Source: Sorangium cellulosum
GTDB lineage: Bacteria; Myxococcota_A; Polyangia; Polyangiales; Polyangiaceae
Assembly (NCBI RefSeq): GCF_002950945.1
Contig: NZ_CP012673.1
Coordinates: 9,128,501-9,192,500 of the forward strand
Direction: 5' to 3'
DNA: 64,000 bases
Part shown: positions 1-8,140 of the stretch, piece by piece
How positions within the stretch are numbered: position 1 is the stretch's first letter
Layout of the letters: each line of letters begins with the position of its first letter
Program-made: the position numbers and the translations under genes
Notes under the pieces: generated by a model
Seen by the model: the letters and a program-made list of their open reading frames with translations, nothing else
What the model was told of the DNA's origin: nothing
The model's database searches: none

Positions 1-29
1 TTCCGGCGCGGCTTGTGGATCCTGCGACC

Positions 30-857
30 ATGAAGCTCACCGGCATCGCCACCGAGACCGTGCAGATCGTGAACCGGGGAGAGTACGTCGCGCCCTCGGG
101 CGCGACGGTCCGCATCCGCGACCGCGTGCGCGCCGCGGTGAAGGGCACCGTGCTGTACCGGCCCGGGTCGCTCGACGTATGGGAGCCCAAGGAGCGCCTC
201 GCCCAGCCGGTCCGGATCGAGGTGACGGACGAGACCACGGGGGCGGCGGGGCGGCGGCTGGTCCAGAAGGAGGGCGAGGAGCGCGTCGTGGCCCTCAACT
301 TCGCGTCCGCGAAGAGCCCGGGGGGCGGGTTCCTGCGCGGCACAAAGGCCCAGGAAGAGGACCTCGCGCGGTGCTCCGCCCTGTACGCGTGCCTGACCGA
401 GCACCGCGAGTACTACGATCAGAACCGCGCGTCAGGCACGCTGCTGTACACCGATCACCTCATCTACTCGCCGGACGTGCCATTCATCCGGAACGAGCAG
501 CTCGCGCTGCTGGAGCGTCCCTTCGATCTGTCGATCATCACCGCGCCGGCGCCGAACGCCGGAGAGGCGATCGAGCGGGGCGAGTCGCTGGACGGGGAGA
601 TCCGCGCGACCCTGGAGCGCCGCGCGGGTCTCGTGCTCGCCGCGGCCGGCGCGCACGGGCACCGCTGCCTGCTCCTCGGGGCGTGGGGGTGCGGCGTGTT
701 CCGCAACGACCCGCGCGAGGTCGCCGACGTCTTCGCCCGGTGGCTCGAGCACCCGCGCTTCCGCGGCGCATTCACGCGGGTGGTGTTCGCCGTGTACGAC
801 CGCGGGCGCGATCAGCCGAACTACCGGACTTTCCGCGAGCGGCTCGCGGGCGCATAG
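30..857 (+). CDS. Microbial-type poly(ADP-ribose) glycohydrolase (TIGR02452 family)
   Basis: Predicted to remove ADP-ribose from modified macromolecules in the cytoplasm using a macro-domain fold. The 275-residue protein has the family signature: a GGG loop at residues 98-100 followed by QEE at 108-110 (SPGGGFLRGTKAQEE). The second glutamate of this pair is normally the catalytic acid of PARG enzymes. A second conserved stretch, GAWGCGVFRNDP, is typical of the C-terminal half. I chose ATG 30 (MKLTG) over the GTG at 15 because homologues begin shortly before the conserved region. The window starts just upstream, so any promoter is not visible. The next gene begins 84 bases downstream on the same strand. 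Family assignment is confident; the substrate is inferred. Confidence 0.85.
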   Translation: MKLTGIATETVQIVNRGEYVAPSGATVRIRDRVRAAVKGTVLYRPGSLDVWEPKERLAQPVRIEVTDETTGAAGRRLVQKEGEERVVALNFASAKSPGGGFLRGTKAQEEDLARCSALYACLTEHREYYDQNRASGTLLYTDHLIYSPDVPFIRNEQLALLERPFDLSIITAPAPNAGEAIERGESLDGEIRATLERRAGLVLAAAGAHGHRCLLLGAWGCGVFRNDPREVADVFARWLEHPRFRGAFTRVVFAVYDRGRDQPNYRTFRERLAGA

Positions 858-941
858 GCGGCAGACCGGCGGCAAACCTTCGTGATACCGTGCGGGGGCG
901 ACGCCCGGCGCACCGGCCCGGCGGCGCGAGAGGAGGAGCAG

Positions 942-1664
942 ATGACGGATTCGCCGAGGGACACGCGCGTCGCCGAGGTGGCCGACGGGGTGTACCAGAT
1001 CCACACGCCGATCGGGACTGGCAAGGCCGCGTTCTCGTTCAACCAGTATCTCGTGGTCGACGAGGCGCCGCTGCTCTTCCACACGGGGCCCCGCAGCCTC
1101 TTTCCGGCGGTGCGCGCCGCGATAACGCGGGTGATGCCCGTCGAGCGGCTCCGTTACGTGGCGTTCTCCCATTGCGAGGCGGACGAGTGCGGCTCCATGA
1201 ACGCGCTGCTCGACGCCGCCCCGCAGGCCGAGCCGGTGTGCGGGCGCGTCGCCGCGATGGTCGACGCGGACCTGTTCGATCGCGCGCCGCGGGCGCTCGC
1301 AGACGGCGAGGTCCTCGCGCTGGGCCAGCGCCGCGTGCGCTGGCTCGACGCGCCCCACCTGCCCCACGGCTGGGAGTGCGGCTACCTGTTCGAGGAGTCG
1401 ACCGGGACGCTGCTCTGCGGCGACCTGCTCACGCAGCCCGGCGCCGACCACCCCGCGCTCACGCGCAACGACATCCTCGGACCGAGCGAGGCGATGCGCC
1501 GCGCCATGGATTACTACGCCCACGGCCGCGACGCGCCCCAGCTCCTCGAGAAGCTCGCGGCCACGTCTCCCCGCGTGCTCGCCTGCATGCACGGCAGCGC
1601 CTACGAGGGCGACGGGGCCGCGCTCCTGCGCGCGCTCTCCCGCGCGCTCGCCGGCGAGCGCTGA
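942..1664 (+). CDS. ODP-like metallo-beta-lactamase-fold (diiron oxygen-binding type) protein
   Basis: A 240-residue protein with the MBL fold of the flavodiiron/ODP group, which bind a diiron centre and sense or reduce oxygen. The metal motif is SHCEADECG around residues 76-84. Flavodiiron proteins have H-x-E-x-D-H here, so H77, E79 and D81 fit but the last His is Glu. Further ligands are plausible in DAPHLPHGWECG, LLCGDLL and CMHGSAYEGDG. There is no flavodoxin domain, so it would need a separate redox partner or act as a sensor. The start at 942 is fixed by an AGGAGGAG ribosome site at 931-938. Biological role is unknown. Confidence 0.75.
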   Translation: MTDSPRDTRVAEVADGVYQIHTPIGTGKAAFSFNQYLVVDEAPLLFHTGPRSLFPAVRAAITRVMPVERLRYVAFSHCEADECGSMNALLDAAPQAEPVCGRVAAMVDADLFDRAPRALADGEVLALGQRRVRWLDAPHLPHGWECGYLFEESTGTLLCGDLLTQPGADHPALTRNDILGPSEAMRRAMDYYAHGRDAPQLLEKLAATSPRVLACMHGSAYEGDGAALLRALSRALAGER

Positions 1665-1955
1665 GCGGCGCCCGGGCTTGCGCGGAAGGCGGGTACACGA
1701 CCGGTCCGCCGCAGCTTCCTCCGCATCGAAAAAGTACCTTCCGGCGCGATCGCTCGGCCCTCTCCACGAGAAACTCGATCGACGCGTGATTGATCCAGGA
1801 CACTCCAGCTCACGGGACGAAGCGGAGCGGCGCTCGGCGGTCGTCTCGCAACCTGTTCACCTGGACGAAAGTTCTATCGCCATGATTCCCGCGCTCGGTG
1901 GGCGCGTTCCCCGAGGCGTGCTCGTGATTGGCCTGACTTCTCGCCGGAGATTGTG

Positions 1956-2927
1956 ATGCACATTCGACCCGTCTTCTTGACCATCGTGCTCTCTTCCTCG
2001 TTCCTCGGCCTCACCTCGGGGGGCTGCGATCCAGCAGACGTCGGCGACACGCCCGCCGAGCAGAGCAGCAGCACCAGCAGCAGCAGCGCCGGGAGCGGCG
2101 CCGGGAGCGGCGCGAGCAGCGCCACCTCAGCGAGCAGCACGGGCGCGGGCGGCGCGAGCTCCGGCGGCGACGGCGGGGGCACGGCCGGAGGCCCGGCGAA
2201 CTTGGGAGGCGGCGGCGACGGCGGCGGCGGGAGCGCCGAGCTGCCGGAGGTGTCGGTTTACATCGCCGGCGACTCCACCGTGCAGACCTACACGAACAGC
2301 CCCATTCACCAGGCGGGCTGGGGTCAGTTCCTGGGAGAGTTCTTCGACGCGCGGGTGCACATCGAGAACCGGGCGATCGGCGGGCGGACCGCGCGCAGGT
2401 TCATCGACGAAGGGCGGCTGGACGACGTCCTCGACGACCTCCAGAGCGGGGATTACTTCCTGGTGCAGTTCGGCACCAACGACAGCAACAGGAACGCCAC
2501 GTACGAGCACGACGGCGCCACCATTCCCTATTACCTGGACCCCGCGACGGACTTCAAATCGTACCTGACGCAGTACATCGAGGGCGCGCAGGGGCGCGAC
2601 GCCATCCCGGTGCTGGTCACGCCGCCCCCGCGGCGCTCGTGCACCGGGGACAGCCACGAGTTCGGCAACGGCCTGGCCGCGTATGCGGGGGCGATGCGGG
2701 AGCTCGGGAGCGCGCTGGACGTGGCCGTCATCGACCTCAACGAAAGGACGCTCGCCCGCCTGAGGACGATCGGATGTGAGGCCGCAGGCAGGGACTTCTT
2801 CCTCGTCCGCGCGGACGGCTCGGTCGACGGCACCCATTTCCAGGAGACCGGCGCCCACTTCATGGCGGGCTTCGTGGCCGACGGCGCCGCGGACGCCGGC
2901 CTGCTGCTCGGGCAGTACCGGGAATGA
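1956..2927 (+). CDS. Secreted SGNH/GDSL esterase lipoprotein, rhamnogalacturonan acetylesterase-like
   Basis: Predicted cell-surface esterase that removes acetyl groups from plant-type polysaccharide. The N-terminus is a lipoprotein signal ending in LTSGGC, followed by about 60 residues of Ser/Gly/Ala-rich linker. The catalytic domain shows SGNH block I (YIAGDSTVQTY), an Asn-containing block (FGTNDSN) and the C-terminal Asp-x-x-His (DGTHFQETGAHF). The YIAGDSTV block and overall layout match rhamnogalacturonan acetylesterases better than generic lipases. A GGAGA ribosome site at 1946-1950 supports ATG 1956 rather than GTG 1953. It stands alone, with 291 bases upstream, and no operon partner is evident. 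Confidence 0.82.
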   Translation: MHIRPVFLTIVLSSSFLGLTSGGCDPADVGDTPAEQSSSTSSSSAGSGAGSGASSATSASSTGAGGASSGGDGGGTAGGPANLGGGGDGGGGSAELPEVSVYIAGDSTVQTYTNSPIHQAGWGQFLGEFFDARVHIENRAIGGRTARRFIDEGRLDDVLDDLQSGDYFLVQFGTNDSNRNATYEHDGATIPYYLDPATDFKSYLTQYIEGAQGRDAIPVLVTPPPRRSCTGDSHEFGNGLAAYAGAMRELGSALDVAVIDLNERTLARLRTIGCEAAGRDFFLVRADGSVDGTHFQETGAHFMAGFVADGAADAGLLLGQYRE

Positions 2928-3065
2928 GGCCGCGCGACGGTCAGCGCGACACCCGGTGAGGCGCCCCCGCTCCCCTTGCGAAACGTTCGCTCGAGCCTTC
3001 TCGCCCGGGCGGATCGCCACGGCAGGCCCCTGATGACCAGGCCGCGGGCATGATAGAAGCAAGCC

Positions 3066-5153
3066 ATGACGATGCTGCCTCCCCTACACCTCGCCGAACC
3101 CGCCGCCGAGCCCGATCAGCTCGCCGGGTGGGCGCTCAAAGAGGTCGACACCGGGGAGCGGATCGCCGCGATCGCGGGGCCGACGGGCGCTGGCAAATCC
3201 CATGTCGTCGACCGGCTGCGCGAGACGGGGCCCGTCGTTGTCGTAGAACCACCACCGCTGCGGGACGGCGACGCCGTGTTCCACGCGCTGGCCCAGCTCG
3301 CCGCCGCCGGCGGCGCCGCCGGGGAGGCCTACGAAGCCGGGATGAGCGTGCACACGCGTTCAGAGAACGCCGCCCGGCGCCTCGCCAACGACGACCGCGT
3401 CCTCGTGCTCAGGTTGCCCAACTCCTGGAACGGGCTCGATGCGGCTTCGGGCCGTGATCAGCTCGTCTTTCGCCGACGTGCCATCGAGATACTCCAGGGG
3501 CTCCGGGACGCGGCCGGCCTCCGAATCATCGTCCTCGCGACGCGCGTCGACCGCGCGCTCGAGCGAACCCTCGGACTGCACGGTCACGTGAGGCAACTCC
3601 GGGCGCCCAGGCTGCGCCTCGGCGCACTCCGAGATGAGGCCGCCTGGGGGTCCTATGCCCTCCCAGCGCAGCGCGCCGCCGGACTCGTGCAGGAGGCGCC
3701 GCCGGTGACACCCGTAGAGGCCCGCGTGCTCGTCGGGTGCCTGGCTCTCGGCGCAGACCTGGCGCGCGCGCGCCCGGCGCTGTCCTCGCCCGCGCCGCTG
3801 CCCCCGCTCCTGTCGTTGCTCGCAGACCTGCTCGCGCAGCCACAGCACCGTGAGATCGCGTCCCGGCTCGCGGCCCCCCTCGCCGCGCGCGGCCCGCTCC
3901 CCCTCGACGTGGCCGAGGGCCTCGCCGCCCTGCCCGAAGAGCACCGGCCTTTGCTCCGCGACTGTATCGGATACCGCACCGACCATGCCAATCTCCGGGT
4001 GACGGAATCCGTCCGTTCTGCGCTCCGCCTCGCGCTCGGTGGCGCACCGCCAGAGGTGCACGCTCGCCTGGCGGAGCACTACCGGACGCTGGATGGCAAA
4101 GGCTCTCTGGCCGACCTCGACACGGAGCACACACGCGCCTGGCTCGAGAAGCTGCATCACCTCGCCCATGGGGGACTGGAGACCTCGGCGCTCTGGGAGC
4201 GGCAGGCGCGCGACGCGCGCGAGCTGTTCTGGGACCGAGGCCGCGCCCTGAGCATCGACGCGCAGCTCCACCATCTGGCGGCCGACGTCTACCGAGCATG
4301 CGTGACGAGATTCCCGGACGACGCCTATGCCTGGCACTACTTGGGCTACAACCTCGACCGGGCCGGCGCCGAGCCCCTGGAGGCAGAGGTCGCGTTCCGC
4401 CGCGCCGTGGCGCTCGAAGGAGACAATCGCTGGTGGCAGAGCCGCCTGGTCAGCTTCCTCGTGGAGCAGGCCCGCTACGCCGACGCCGAGGAGGCGACGC
4501 GAGCGGCGCTAGCACAGCTGGATCCGGAGGCCGGTCGGGTCTACGACGACCCCCAGCTGGCCCACGACTTTCACCGCTGGCTCGTGGCGGCGTGGCTTGA
4601 CGCCGGGGAGCTCGCGCGCGCGCGGCGCGTGTTCGAGCTCCTCCCGCCCGAGGTCGTCGCTCAGCACGAGCTCCTACGCCAGCTGAAGTGGCGGTTGGAG
4701 GATGCTGAGGAAGCCGACCGCCTCGGCGACTCGGTCCACCCGCCGGGCGTTCGCATCGACCTCCGCTGGCAGACGCCGGCGCACATCGGCATGTCGGGCC
4801 CCGACGGGACGCGGCTCGTCGCCCTGCTTCCCGCGCGTGTGGTTGAGGCATCCGCCCAGGCGGTCACGCTCGTGGTCGGGGTAACGAACGAGGGCGGGCA
4901 CGAGCTGGTGCGCACGGAGATGAGCGCGGCCGAGTGGCAGGCGGCGCACGCGTGGTGCCCCGCAGAGGAGGCCCGCGGATATCTTTACCTGGCGTATTAC
5001 GAGAGCGGAGCGCAATGCGTCTATCTGCGCGACGAGCCCGATCCGCCCTGGAAGCCTGCCGAGCCAGGACCGGATCCGCTGCGCCATCTTCGAAGCTGGG
5101 CAGCGGTGGGGACAAGCGCCGAGGCAGACCGGCTTCATGCTCCCGCCGAGTGA
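3066..5153 (+). CDS. P-loop NTPase with C-terminal TPR repeats, paired with an MBL hydrolase
   Basis: A 695-residue cytoplasmic protein that I cannot place in a named family. A Walker A motif, GPTGAGKS, lies at residues 38-45. The expected Walker B strand (DDRVLVLRLPNSW) has no acidic residue at its end, while the later strand LRIIVLATRVD resembles the sensor strand of STAND ATPases. Residues of about 410-500 contain clear TPR helices (DAYAWHYLGYNLDRAG and following). A beta-rich tail (about 560-660) follows. The stop overlaps the start of the MBL gene by 17 bases, so the two are probably co-translated and act together. Layout (NTPase, helical repeats, partner hydrolase) resembles prokaryotic conflict systems, but that role is inference. 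Confidence 0.6.
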   Translation: MTMLPPLHLAEPAAEPDQLAGWALKEVDTGERIAAIAGPTGAGKSHVVDRLRETGPVVVVEPPPLRDGDAVFHALAQLAAAGGAAGEAYEAGMSVHTRSENAARRLANDDRVLVLRLPNSWNGLDAASGRDQLVFRRRAIEILQGLRDAAGLRIIVLATRVDRALERTLGLHGHVRQLRAPRLRLGALRDEAAWGSYALPAQRAAGLVQEAPPVTPVEARVLVGCLALGADLARARPALSSPAPLPPLLSLLADLLAQPQHREIASRLAAPLAARGPLPLDVAEGLAALPEEHRPLLRDCIGYRTDHANLRVTESVRSALRLALGGAPPEVHARLAEHYRTLDGKGSLADLDTEHTRAWLEKLHHLAHGGLETSALWERQARDARELFWDRGRALSIDAQLHHLAADVYRACVTRFPDDAYAWHYLGYNLDRAGAEPLEAEVAFRRAVALEGDNRWWQSRLVSFLVEQARYADAEEATRAALAQLDPEAGRVYDDPQLAHDFHRWLVAAWLDAGELARARRVFELLPPEVVAQHELLRQLKWRLEDAEEADRLGDSVHPPGVRIDLRWQTPAHIGMSGPDGTRLVALLPARVVEASAQAVTLVVGVTNEGGHELVRTEMSAAEWQAAHAWCPAEEARGYLYLAYYESGAQCVYLRDEPDPPWKPAEPGPDPLRHLRSWAAVGTSAEADRLHAPAE

Positions 5154-6285
5154 GCCGCTCGACAGGTTGACGGCGCTCGATCCCCAACGGCTCTACGTCT
5201 TCGTCGTGGGGCCCGGCCGAGGGGAGGCGCTCGCGGTGCGCCTGCCCGAGGTTGGCTGGCTGCTCGTCGATTGCTGCCGCGTACGTGCCGCAGACGGCTC
5301 GGATGTCCTCCCGCAGCAAGCGCTCGTCGCGCGCTTCCCCGCCCCGATCGCGGGCGCGCTGCTCACACACCCTCACGAAGATCACGTCGATGGGTTCGCC
5401 GAGCTCATCACAGCGCTCGTCCCGGAGAGGGTGATGGTGAGCGGTGGCGACCCGCCGCATCGACACCTCCTCGACGCGGTAGAAGCGAGGCTGTCGGACG
5501 TGGACGCCACGCCGAGCTACGTCGTGGCGCAGCAGGTCAAGCAAGCGGCCATGGCGATCCGACAATGGGAGGCGCGGAATCGGCGAGCGGTGACCCCGCT
5601 GCACGCCGCAACGACGCTCTGGCCGGGGCCGGTGGGCGTGTTCGGCCGGGCGCCGGACACGGCGGCGGCGCGTCCCCTCCTCGAGAGCGGGAACGTGGCC
5701 GCACGCGCCAATGAGCTGAGCGCGGTGCTGGAGATCCAATGGGGGAGCACCCGGGTCGTGCTCGGCGGCGACCTTCCCAGGGTAACGACGTCCCGCAGGG
5801 CGCCGGCGTCGATCGCCTCGGGCTGGGATCTCGTGATGGCGCAGCGCCCGGAGCTCGGCGATCACACCGCATTGAAAATACCCCACCATGCCTCCTGGGC
5901 GGCGATGCACCTCTCCCTCTTGCGGCCGGCCCCCGACCGGCGGCGCGGCTGGCTCGTCACTCCGCTGCACAAAGGGAAGAACCACCTCCCGAGCCTCAAC
6001 GCCAACGACGGTCTCGATCTCTTGCACCTGACGGAGCCGCTCGTGATGGTCACGCGGGAACCGCGCGTGCAGACGGGGCAGGAGAGATGGAGCCTCCCAG
6101 CGCTCCGCGCGGCGATCCGCACGCCAGCGACGGGGATCCCCCTCGTCGATCGCGGCAAGCGCCTTTCGTCCGCCGCGATGATGGGCCCGCTGGATGCAGC
6201 GTGGGGGATCGAGCTGGACGATACGGGGCGCATCGTGGCCCGATACCGTGGACAGGCGGCGTTCGACGTGGTGCCCGGAGAGTAG
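5137..6285 (+). CDS. ComEC/Rec2-like metallo-beta-lactamase hydrolase, partner of the P-loop/TPR protein
   Basis: A 382-residue soluble MBL-fold protein. The zinc motif HPHEDHVDG (H78, H80, D82, H83) is complete, followed by GGDLPR with D212 and IPHHAS with H250/H251, the spacing seen in the hydrolase domain of ComEC and related free-standing proteins. No membrane helices or competence domain are present, so it is not a DNA-uptake channel. Such domains usually cleave phosphodiester bonds, so a nucleic acid or nucleotide target is likely but not shown. It begins inside the end of the upstream gene (17-base overlap), arguing for a two-subunit system. About 100 C-terminal residues after the MBL core match no family I recognise. 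Confidence 0.7.
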   Translation: MLPPSEPLDRLTALDPQRLYVFVVGPGRGEALAVRLPEVGWLLVDCCRVRAADGSDVLPQQALVARFPAPIAGALLTHPHEDHVDGFAELITALVPERVMVSGGDPPHRHLLDAVEARLSDVDATPSYVVAQQVKQAAMAIRQWEARNRRAVTPLHAATTLWPGPVGVFGRAPDTAAARPLLESGNVAARANELSAVLEIQWGSTRVVLGGDLPRVTTSRRAPASIASGWDLVMAQRPELGDHTALKIPHHASWAAMHLSLLRPAPDRRRGWLVTPLHKGKNHLPSLNANDGLDLLHLTEPLVMVTREPRVQTGQERWSLPALRAAIRTPATGIPLVDRGKRLSSAAMMGPLDAAWGIELDDTGRIVARYRGQAAFDVVPGE

Positions 6286-6487
6286 GACATATACCCACAC
6301 TGCGCGATTTCTACTCCCGAGGTCGAAGCTACTGTCATCCTCCGCGCGGCCGTCCCTGACACGTCCTGGCGCGCCCCGACGCCCCTGACGCGATGCAGCC
6401 CTGCGCCATCCGCACGCCCGGGCCTTCCGTCCCGCCTCCCCGGCCGCCCGGCGCTGCCCTCTCGTCGGCTGCGCCGGGCTCTGCTAA

Positions 6488-7531
6488 ATGCGCGCCATGC
6501 GAATCTGCATCCTCGGCGCTACGGGCCTCGTCGGTCGCGAAACCATCACCCTCATCGCGCGGGCATGGCCCGGCGCCAGCCTCGCCCTGTACGCGAGCCG
6601 GGACCAGGAGCTCACGCTCGACGGCAAGTCGTACGAGGTGCTCGGCGCCTCGCGCCTCGAGGCGCAGGACGCACCCCGCGGGGATCTCGCGTTCGTCGCC
6701 CTGGATGACGAGCACAGCAAGCGGTACGTCCCGCGCCTGCTCGAGCTCGGGTACCGCGTCATCGACAAGAGCAACACTTACCGCGCCGACCCGAAGGTGC
6801 CGCTCGTCGCGGCCGGCGTGAACTCGAACATCATCGACGACTCGGTCCGGCTCGTCGCGAACCCGAACTGCACGACCATCCCGCTGACCCTCGCGCTCGC
6901 GCCCCTCCGCCGGGAGTACGGGCTCAGCGCGGTCACCGTGAGCACCTACCAGGCCGTCAGCGGCGCCGGCATCGCCGCCCTCGACGCGTTCCTCTCGGAC
7001 GCGCGCGAGGGGTACCAGAGCGGCGATCGCCTGGGGCTCCCGTTCAAGGCGAGCGGCTACGCCGGCAACACCGTCCCGCACAACGGCGGCACCGACGACA
7101 GCGGCTTCTCCTCGGAAGAGCGGAAGCTCATCTTCGAGAGCCGCAAGATCCTCGACATGCCCGACCTCGGCGTCTCCGCGCAGTGCTGCCGCGTCGGCGT
7201 CGCCGTCGGCCACTACGAGAACGCGTGGGTCACGTTCGAACGCCCCGTGGACCTCGAGCGGGCCGCGAGCATCCTCAGCGACCCGGCGCTCTCGCCGTAC
7301 GTGAAGCACCTCCCCGGCGCCGCCGGCGAGGGCCTCAGCGCCCTGCACTGCGTCCAGGACCGCGACCGCGCCCTCGTCGGCCGGCTCCGCCCCGACCCGC
7401 GCTACCGCGACCGCAAGAGCGTCTGCCTCACCGTCGTCGGCGACAACCTCCGGCTCGGCGCGGCCACCAACGCGGTCCGCATCGCGACGCGCTGGTTCAA
7501 GAGCGCCGACCAGGACCTCCAGGCCCCGTGA
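6488..7531 (+). CDS. asd: Aspartate-semialdehyde dehydrogenase
   Basis: Converts L-aspartyl-4-phosphate to L-aspartate-4-semialdehyde with NADPH, the branch-point step to lysine, diaminopimelate, threonine and methionine (EC 1.2.1.11). The 347-residue length fits the family. It has the N-terminal nucleotide loop GATGLVG, the catalytic cysteine C128 in NPNCTTIP, the STYQAVSGAG substrate loop, and a GFSSEERKLIFES segment typical of the dimerisation domain. ATG 6488 and the in-frame ATG at 6497 (MRICILGAT) are both possible; the second matches most homologues in length before the nucleotide loop. It stands alone, not in a lysine operon. Confidence 0.93.
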   Translation: MRAMRICILGATGLVGRETITLIARAWPGASLALYASRDQELTLDGKSYEVLGASRLEAQDAPRGDLAFVALDDEHSKRYVPRLLELGYRVIDKSNTYRADPKVPLVAAGVNSNIIDDSVRLVANPNCTTIPLTLALAPLRREYGLSAVTVSTYQAVSGAGIAALDAFLSDAREGYQSGDRLGLPFKASGYAGNTVPHNGGTDDSGFSSEERKLIFESRKILDMPDLGVSAQCCRVGVAVGHYENAWVTFERPVDLERAASILSDPALSPYVKHLPGAAGEGLSALHCVQDRDRALVGRLRPDPRYRDRKSVCLTVVGDNLRLGAATNAVRIATRWFKSADQDLQAP

Positions 7532-7633
7532 CGGCGCAGCCCCTCCGGGCTTAGACTGCCGCGGCAGGCCGTCGTGACGCCGCGCAACGGCGCGCGGCGC
7601 ACGACGCCCCCCGCCCCGGAGGTCTCGAACGTC

Positions 7634-8011
7634 ATGTCCTCCTCCTCCCCGTGCCTCATGATCCTGGTCGCCGGCCCGTACCGCTCCGGCACCAACGATG
7701 ACCCCGCCCTGATCGCGGCCAACGTCCACGCCATGAACGACATGGCCCTCGCCCTGTTCCGCGCGGGCCACCTCCCCGTCCTCGGCGAGTGGTACGCGCT
7801 GCCGCTCATCGAGCACGCCGGCTCGCGGCAGATCGGCGACGAGATCTTCAACGAGATCTTCCACCCGGTCGCCCGCCGGCTCGTCGCCCGCTGCGACGCC
7901 TGCCTGCGGATCGGCGGCCCCTCGAAGGGCGCCGACGAGATGGTCGAGCTGTCCCGCTCGCTCGGCAAGCAGATCTTCTTCAGCCTGAACGACGTGCCCG
8001 GCTGCGGCTGA
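7634..8011 (+). CDS. Small DUF4406-like / nucleoside deoxyribosyltransferase-fold protein
   Basis: A 125-residue cytoplasmic protein. The start of the fold, MILVAGPYRSG, followed by a helix and NDMALALFRAGHLPVLGEWYALP, matches the DUF4406 family, which is related to nucleoside 2-deoxyribosyltransferases. A later segment, RIGGPSKGADEMVELSR, resembles the nucleotide-binding 'GxSxGAD' region of this superfamily. ATG 7634 has a GGAGG site at 7618-7622 but with a long spacing; ATG 7658 would also keep the whole fold. Function is not established. It follows asd after about 100 bases on the same strand but no metabolic link is apparent. Confidence 0.65.
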   Translation: MSSSSPCLMILVAGPYRSGTNDDPALIAANVHAMNDMALALFRAGHLPVLGEWYALPLIEHAGSRQIGDEIFNEIFHPVARRLVARCDACLRIGGPSKGADEMVELSRSLGKQIFFSLNDVPGCG

Positions 8012-8140
8012 CCCCTCCGCGGCGCATCGCGGACTGGCTCCTCCCTGCATCAGGCTGAGCCCGTTGCTGCGCGCCGCGGCCCGCTCGCGCCGCTCGGATG
8101 GATCCTTGAGCTTGCCTGCGGGCTTGGCCAAGGTGTGCTC

